Below, in pieces: positions 60,010-64,000 of a stretch of 64,000 nucleotides of DNA (position 1 is its first letter; every line of letters starts with the position of its first letter). The DNA lies in the NCBI RefSeq assembly GCF_052076145.1, contig NZ_CP197246.1, positions 806,001 to 870,000 on the forward strand, in the 5' to 3' direction. The DNA is from Kitasatospora sp052076145 (GTDB taxonomy: Bacteria > Actinomycetota > Actinomycetes > Streptomycetales > Streptomycetaceae). The translations under genes and the position numbers were made by a program. A model generated the notes under the pieces. It ran no database searches, was not told the origin of the DNA, and saw only the letters and a program-made list of their open reading frames with translations.

Positions 60010-60876
60010 CTACCGGCGGAAGTGGTCGCGGTGTTCGTCCAGGAAGGCATCGAGGGTGCGGGGCGGTCGGCCGAGGATGTCGGCGACGGTGCCGGTGGGG
60101 GCCTCGGGCCGGGCGACGGCGAGCTGCTGGATCTCCGCCACGTGGGCGGCGAGCCACGGGGGCATGTGAGCGCGCTGGACGAGGTGGTCGCGCAGTTCGT
60201 CCGGAGTGAGATCGACATAGCGGATCCGACTACCCGTCAGGGTGACCAGCCGGGCGGCGAGATCGGGGTAGGAGACGGCCTCCGGCCCGGTCAGGGTGTA
60301 GGTGCCGCCCGCGATGGCGGGCCGGGTGAGTGCGGCGGCTGCGACCTCGCCGATGTCGCGGGCGTCGATGTAGTTGCAGGGGGCATCGCCCATCGCGCCG
60401 ACGAGGACTCCGTGGGTGACGGTGGGCGCGAGGCGCAGGAGATTCTGCATGAACGCGTACGGGCGCAGGACGGTGTGGGTGAGCCCGCCGGCCCGGAGGT
60501 GTTCCTCGATGGCGTGGTGCCCACGGGATATGGCGACGGGTGAGTCCGGTTCGGCGGCGGGTGCGGAGATTTTGACGATGTGTTCGATGCCTGTGCGGGC
60601 GGCGATGTCGATCACGCGGGTTTCGAGTTCGACCTGTGCGGGGCTGTTGGCCATGGCGAGGAAGAGTTGGGTGGCGCCCTCGAAGGCGCTGCGCAGCGAG
60701 CTGGGGTCGGTGGCGTCGGCGTACTGGGTCTGGATCGGCAGGTGGTGTGCGTCGGCGGTGCCGGGCAGCGGCCGCTGCGGGGTGCGGGTCAGTGCACGGA
60801 CGGGCGTGCCGAGTGCGCGGAGGCTGTGGAGCAGGGCGGTGCCGGTGGTGCCGGTCGCTCCCATGACGACGATCAT
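60010..60876 (-). CDS. NmrA/NAD(P)H-binding SDR-family protein
   Basis: A 288-residue Rossmann protein. The cofactor loop is VVMGATGTTGTALLHSL; VRALTRTP follows as in atypical NADPH-binding SDRs; HIVKISAPAA and LRPYAFMQNLLRLAP are NmrA/azoreductase-like. No Tyr-x-x-x-Lys pair is evident, so it may be a redox sensor or a quinone reductase-type enzyme. It overlaps the membrane protein gene by four bases and is under the MarR-type site at 61444. Confidence 0.87.
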   Translation of the reverse strand: MIVVMGATGTTGTALLHSLRALGTPVRALTRTPQRPLPGTADAHHLPIQTQYADATDPSSLRSAFEGATQLFLAMANSPAQVELETRVIDIAARTGIEHIVKISAPAAEPDSPVAISRGHHAIEEHLRAGGLTHTVLRPYAFMQNLLRLAPTVTHGVLVGAMGDAPCNYIDARDIGEVAAAALTRPAIAGGTYTLTGPEAVSYPDLAARLVTLTGSRIRYVDLTPDELRDHLVQRAHMPPWLAAHVAEIQQLAVARPEAPTGTVADILGRPPRTLDAFLDEHRDHFRR

Positions 60877-61400
60877 CGTGTTCCCTCGTTCTCTGGTGTC
60901 TTCCCGGCGGCGGCGGGCGCCGCGGCGGGGGTGGGTCGGGTGCGGGGGGCCTTGACGGTGCTGCGCCAGCGCAGGGTGACGATGGTGGTGGCGAGGGCGG
61001 CGGAGACGGGCAGGTCGATCCGCAGGCGTTCCAGCCAGGAGGCGGCGGGGACCGGGGTGTGGGCCGGCAGCCACTGGGCGGCGAACCATCCGAGCCCTGC
61101 CGCAGTGCCGACCGTGACGATGGCGAGCAAGACCGTCAGGGCGACGCGTGGCAGGGCGGTGGTCCACGGTCGCGGCCGACCCCCGTGGCGCAGCCAGGTG
61201 CCGACGAGGAGTGCGACGGCGGCGGAGGTCCCCGCGATGGAGGTGCAGGCCGCGAGCGTCAGGTCTGGTTGGTGTGTGAGGACTCCTGCCGTCCCGGCGG
61301 TCAGTGCCGGGGCTGCGTAGGCGGTCAGGACCTCGAGCCACAGCCTGAAGGGTCGGGGGCCTGCGGGGCTCGGGCCGGATCTGTGCTTCGTTGCGGGCAT
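60873..61400 (-). CDS. Four-span membrane protein
   Basis: A 175-residue protein with about four hydrophobic segments between residues 25 and 150 (for example VALTVLLAIVTVGTAAGLGW) and a basic Pro/Ala-rich tail. It is the first gene of a two-gene operon with the NmrA-like protein. The ATG has GACGAGG upstream. No family recognised; membrane partners of NmrA-type proteins in MarR-controlled operons often concern redox or solvent stress, which is only a guess here. Confidence 0.7.
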   Translation of the reverse strand: MPATKHRSGPSPAGPRPFRLWLEVLTAYAAPALTAGTAGVLTHQPDLTLAACTSIAGTSAAVALLVGTWLRHGGRPRPWTTALPRVALTVLLAIVTVGTAAGLGWFAAQWLPAHTPVPAASWLERLRIDLPVSAALATTIVTLRWRSTVKAPRTRPTPAAAPAAAGKTPENEGTR

Positions 61401-61443
61401 GCTGGCCTCGTCTTCTCGTTCGCGTTCCGGATGCCCTGGCGTA

Positions 61444-61472
61444 TAATTAGGCGACTAACTACTACATTGCAA
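61444..61472 (-). promoter_or_regulatory. Promoter with embedded MarR-type operator
   Basis: On the minus strand, TTGCAA (61467-61472), 17 bases, TAATTA (61444-61449) form a good promoter for the operon at 61400. The spacer and -10 contain TAGTTAG...CTAATTA, an imperfect 18-base palindrome (61444-61461). A similar TNNTTAG-NNGCC sequence sits in the MarR gene's own promoter. Confidence 0.7.
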
Positions 61473-61518
61473 AAAGGCCCTCCTCCGGACCTGGCAAGGC
61501 CCGGAGCGGTCGGCCGGA

Positions 61519-62037
61519 TCAGTCGGCGGTCAGGGCCGTACTGCCGCGCACGACGCGGGCCAGCAGATCCAGGAAGACCGTGCGCTCCTGGGTGCTGAGC
61601 CCTCCCACCATCGCCTCCAGCCGCCCGAAGTGCTCGGGCGCCATGTCGCGCAGGCACTGCGCACCGCGCGCCGTCAGGGTGGCGACCGTGCCGCGCCCGT
61701 CCTCGGCGGACGGCCGCCTGGTGATCAGGCCCTCGCGTTCAAGACCGTCAAGCAGCCCGGTGACCGTGGCCCTGGAGACGTCGAGGTCGGCCGCAAGCTG
61801 CGAGGGTGACTTCTCCCCGCCATGGGCCTCGAGATCGGCGAGCAGGCGGTAACGCCCGGTCGACAGTCCGAACCTGGCGAAGTGGGCCTCGGCTGCCCGG
61901 CCGACCCTCGCACCTGCGGAGATCAGTCGCACCGCGACCAGCACCGCCTGCGGGTCGGCCTCCAGGCCGTAGTGCGAGATCTGCTGCCTGGCCTGGTCCA
62001 GCGTGGGCGTCTCGCCGTCGATCCCGTCCCTCGTCAT
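61519..62037 (-). CDS. MarR-family regulator
   Basis: A 172-residue winged-helix regulator. STGRYRLLADLEAHGGEKSP leads into LAADLDVSRATVTGLLDGLE (recognition helix), then REGLITRRPSAEDGRGTVATL, the beta wing. The ATG at 62037 lacks a ribosome site and lies six bases from a -10 box, so the message is probably leaderless. It precedes the operon it likely controls by 119 bases. Confidence 0.9.
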   Translation of the reverse strand: MTRDGIDGETPTLDQARQQISHYGLEADPQAVLVAVRLISAGARVGRAAEAHFARFGLSTGRYRLLADLEAHGGEKSPSQLAADLDVSRATVTGLLDGLEREGLITRRPSAEDGRGTVATLTARGAQCLRDMAPEHFGRLEAMVGGLSTQERTVFLDLLARVVRGSTALTAD

Positions 62038-62043
62038 GAAACT

Positions 62044-62072
62044 AATATGGCAGCTAATCACTTGACGGTCAA
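62044..62072 (-). promoter_or_regulatory. Leaderless promoter of the MarR gene
   Basis: On the minus strand TTGACC (62067-62072), 17-base spacer, CATATT (62044-62049), then six bases to the ATG. The spacer contains GATTAGCTGCC, matching the operator-like GTTAGTCGCC in the second promoter in position and sequence, which suggests autoregulation. Confidence 0.7.
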
Positions 62073-62131
62073 ACACCCGCCGACAGCCGGGGCGCCGGAA
62101 CCCGGCACGTACCGGCGGAGGAGGTGCCCCT

Positions 62132-62160
62132 GGGCTGCGGCGCCCGAAGCGCCGCAGCCC
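62132..62160. terminator. Strong terminator
   Basis: GGGCTGCGGCGC pairs perfectly with GCGCCGCAGCCC around a CCGAA loop, 12 pairs, just after the stop of the leftward secreted-protein gene. Confidence 0.85.
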
Positions 62161-62168
62161 ACCGGCCG

Positions 62169-64000
62169 TCAGTTCACGTCGAAGTAGTAGTAGTACGTGT
62201 CGAACACCCTCCCGGCCGCGTCGGTCGCGTACGCGTACAGCGTGTGCTGGCCGCTCTCGGACGGGGCCCAGGAGATCTGCGCCGTGCCGTCCGCGCCGGC
62301 CCGCACGGTCGTCTCGCGGCTGTAGTCGAAGGAGTAGGTGTAGGAGGCCACGTTCGCCACCTTCGGCGCGAAGGTGAAGACACCGCTGACACCGACCCCG
62401 CCGGAGTTGACCGGGGTCTCGGTCTCCTCCTGGTAGACGTCGGAGCTGATGGTCGGCGTGGTGTCCACGTTGACGTGCACCTCGTTGGTGGAGCTCACCC
62501 AGCCGTTCGTGCTGTGGCTGCGCACCGTGATCGTGTTGCCCCCGGTGTTGGTCAGCGTGACCGGCAGGGAGGCCCTGCCGTCCGCGTTGGCGGGCACGGT
62601 CCGCACCGCGTCGTGGTTGACCTGCACGGTGTAGCTGTCCACCGGCGCGACGGCGGCGTTCGGGGCCAGCTGCAGGGTGAACGGCACACCCAGGCGGACG
62701 TTGTCCGGGGCGCCGGCCACGGCGGGCATCGTGCTGGGCACGTAGAACTGGTACATGGTGACGTCGGACGGGTTGCCCGCCCGGTCGAGGCTGCGGACGA
62801 AGAGCCGCTGCGGGCCCGCGTCGGGCGGCGTCAGAGTGACCTTCGCGGTGCCGCCGAGGCGGGAGGCCCGGACGTGGCCGGGCAGGTTGTACGGGTCGGT
62901 CCACTGCGGGGTGCCGTCCGGGCCGGCGCTCCAGCCGTCGACAGGCATGTCCTGGGTCCAGGAGTACTGGTACCCCGCCACGTCCGCCACGCCGCCCGCG
63001 CCGAAGGTGAACTCCGCCGGGACACCGGCGGGCGCGGTCTGGTCGGCCGGGTAGTTCGACGAGGTCACGACCGTGGCCGCCGTGGGCCGGGTGGCGTCGA
63101 CGTGGAAGTAGCAGGGCTGGGACCAGGCGGACTGGTCAGTTCCGTCGTCACCCTGGACCTGCCAGCCGTAGGTGCCCCCGTCGGCGAGAATGCCCGGCGG
63201 GACGGTCGCGGCGGCCGCGCGGCCCTCGGGCATGTCGGCGGTGAACTCCTTGCGCTGGTCCCGGTTGTCCACCGGCCAGACGGCGAAGTTCCCCTTCAGA
63301 TCAGTGCCGCCGTCGAGGTCGTGCAGCATGGCCATCAGCGAGGGCGACAGCGAGGAGACGTACGGGTACGGCCCCTTGGTGCTGCAGGCATAGGGGGCGG
63401 TGAAGGTCTTGGTGGGCACCCCGGGCCGGGAGTTGGACTTGGCGTACATGGCCAGCCGGGAGGAGCCGACCACGCGGCGGCCCAGCGCGGGGTCCTTCTC
63501 CTCGGCCTCGGGCAGCCGCAGTTCGAGCGAGAGCGTGTGGTGCCCGGCGAGGGCCGCCGCGGCCGCCGCAGCGGTCAGGTCGAGCTGCATGTACCCGGCG
63601 GGGCCGGACGCGGTGGTGACCACGGTGCCCAGCAGCTGCTTCTCGGCGGGCGCCCGGCGCCAACTGACCGGCGCGGTCGGCGTCGCGGTCTGCCAGACCT
63701 CTATGCTGCGCCGGGAGTACGTGGTGGCCTGCGACTCCCCGAGCAGGAGCGAGGCGGTGACCACGCGCTTGGCCACGTCCTTGGCGGCGAACCCGGTCAG
63801 GTCGAAGGTCGCGTAGACCCGCGAGTCGTGGGTGACCCCCTGGGCGTCGAGCCAGCTGCCGAGCGGCATGTCACCGCCCGCCGACTGCGGATACCCGGTG
63901 GTGGGGGTCTGTGCATCCGTGTAGGCCAGCGAGGCCAACGGCACCGACTCCACGCCCATGGTGGCCGCAGCGTCCCCCGCGGGTACCAGTACGCCGGCGA
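62169..64000 (-). CDS. Large secreted protein with Ig-like domains (5' end outside window)
   Basis: At least 610 codons; the frame is open at the right edge, so the start and signal peptide are not seen. Near the visible N-terminus, ASLAYTDAQTPTTGYP and SRVYATFDLTGF resemble a DNRLRE/CBM-like domain. Repeated beta-sandwich units follow, with FHVDATRPTAATVVTS, LFVRSLDRAGNPSDVTMYQFYV and LYAYATDAAGRVFDTYYYYF, the last two being typical repeat ends of bacterial Ig-like modules. No catalytic motif is visible. Probably a cell-surface or secreted adhesive protein. Confidence 0.75.
   Translation of the reverse strand, partial: AGVLVPAGDAAATMGVESVPLASLAYTDAQTPTTGYPQSAGGDMPLGSWLDAQGVTHDSRVYATFDLTGFAAKDVAKRVVTASLLLGESQATTYSRRSIEVWQTATPTAPVSWRRAPAEKQLLGTVVTTASGPAGYMQLDLTAAAAAAALAGHHTLSLELRLPEAEEKDPALGRRVVGSSRLAMYAKSNSRPGVPTKTFTAPYACSTKGPYPYVSSLSPSLMAMLHDLDGGTDLKGNFAVWPVDNRDQRKEFTADMPEGRAAAATVPPGILADGGTYGWQVQGDDGTDQSAWSQPCYFHVDATRPTAATVVTSSNYPADQTAPAGVPAEFTFGAGGVADVAGYQYSWTQDMPVDGWSAGPDGTPQWTDPYNLPGHVRASRLGGTAKVTLTPPDAGPQRLFVRSLDRAGNPSDVTMYQFYVPSTMPAVAGAPDNVRLGVPFTLQLAPNAAVAPVDSYTVQVNHDAVRTVPANADGRASLPVTLTNTGGNTITVRSHSTNGWVSSTNEVHVNVDTTPTISSDVYQEETETPVNSGGVGVSGVFTFAPKVANVASYTYSFDYSRETTVRAGADGTAQISWAPSESGQHTLYAYATDAAGRVFDTYYYYFDVN

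Overview
The window is high-GC actinobacterial DNA. An SsgA-like sporulation protein, a DUF397/DUF5753/DUF6879 gene set, mycothiol-type enzymes, an ergothioneine operon and GTG/TTG starts point to the Streptomycetaceae (Streptomyces, Kitasatospora or a relative). No rRNA, tRNA or CRISPR array was seen. Genes were called from reading frame, start context, motifs and family resemblance by eye; no database search was run.

Region 1 (1 to about 15,770) is accessory DNA. A leftward head-and-packaging block (HNH nuclease, small terminase, large terminase, portal, MuF/VG15-like protein) runs off the left edge. Divergent from it is a rightward early-type region (5.5-10.8 kb) of small unknown proteins with an ArdA-like antirestriction protein and an orphan C5 cytosine methyltransferase. 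Three promoters there share a -35/-10 pattern and carry paired CGTTG-N6-CAACG operators, and several genes share a GGAGACACC leader. Two strong terminators close this block. Next comes a small cargo or regulatory island (11.3-15.5 kb): DUF6879 protein, XRE-DUF5753 regulator, DUF397-like small protein, terminator, and a JmjC oxygenase with a TTA codon. The region ends against a 3' fragment of ribA, which looks like an integration scar. No integrase lies in the window.

Region 2 (16-38 kb) is chromosomal. It has two mycothiol/DinB-type genes, a secreted GH16 enzyme, an FAD enzyme and an ATP-grasp protein. A leftward exopolysaccharide operon (31,675 to 21,873) follows, with three GT2 enzymes plus a fourth, a flippase, a polysaccharide deacetylase, a polytopic GT-C-like protein and a membrane-anchored GH16. 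Just upstream lies a methyltransferase gene overlapping a PAS-GGDEF-EAL c-di-GMP enzyme, a plausible control input for the polysaccharide. A GH15 enzyme, an AlkZ-like protein, an ABM-domain membrane protein and a PatB/MalY-like lyase complete the block.

Region 3 (40-64 kb) starts with egtABCD (ergothioneine) followed by a nitric oxide synthase oxygenase. Then come an XRE repressor divergent from a methionine aminopeptidase, with a palindrome between them; a TetR regulator divergent from acyl-CoA dehydrogenase, thiolase and ketoacyl reductase genes, also with a palindrome; a secreted sedolisin; a large protein with a degenerate caspase-like domain and repeated LSKP motifs; an MccF-like S66 peptidase; membrane proteins; an SsgA-like protein; a MarR regulator with a membrane protein/NmrA operon sharing promoter-embedded sites; and the start-truncated gene of a secreted Ig-like protein at the right edge.
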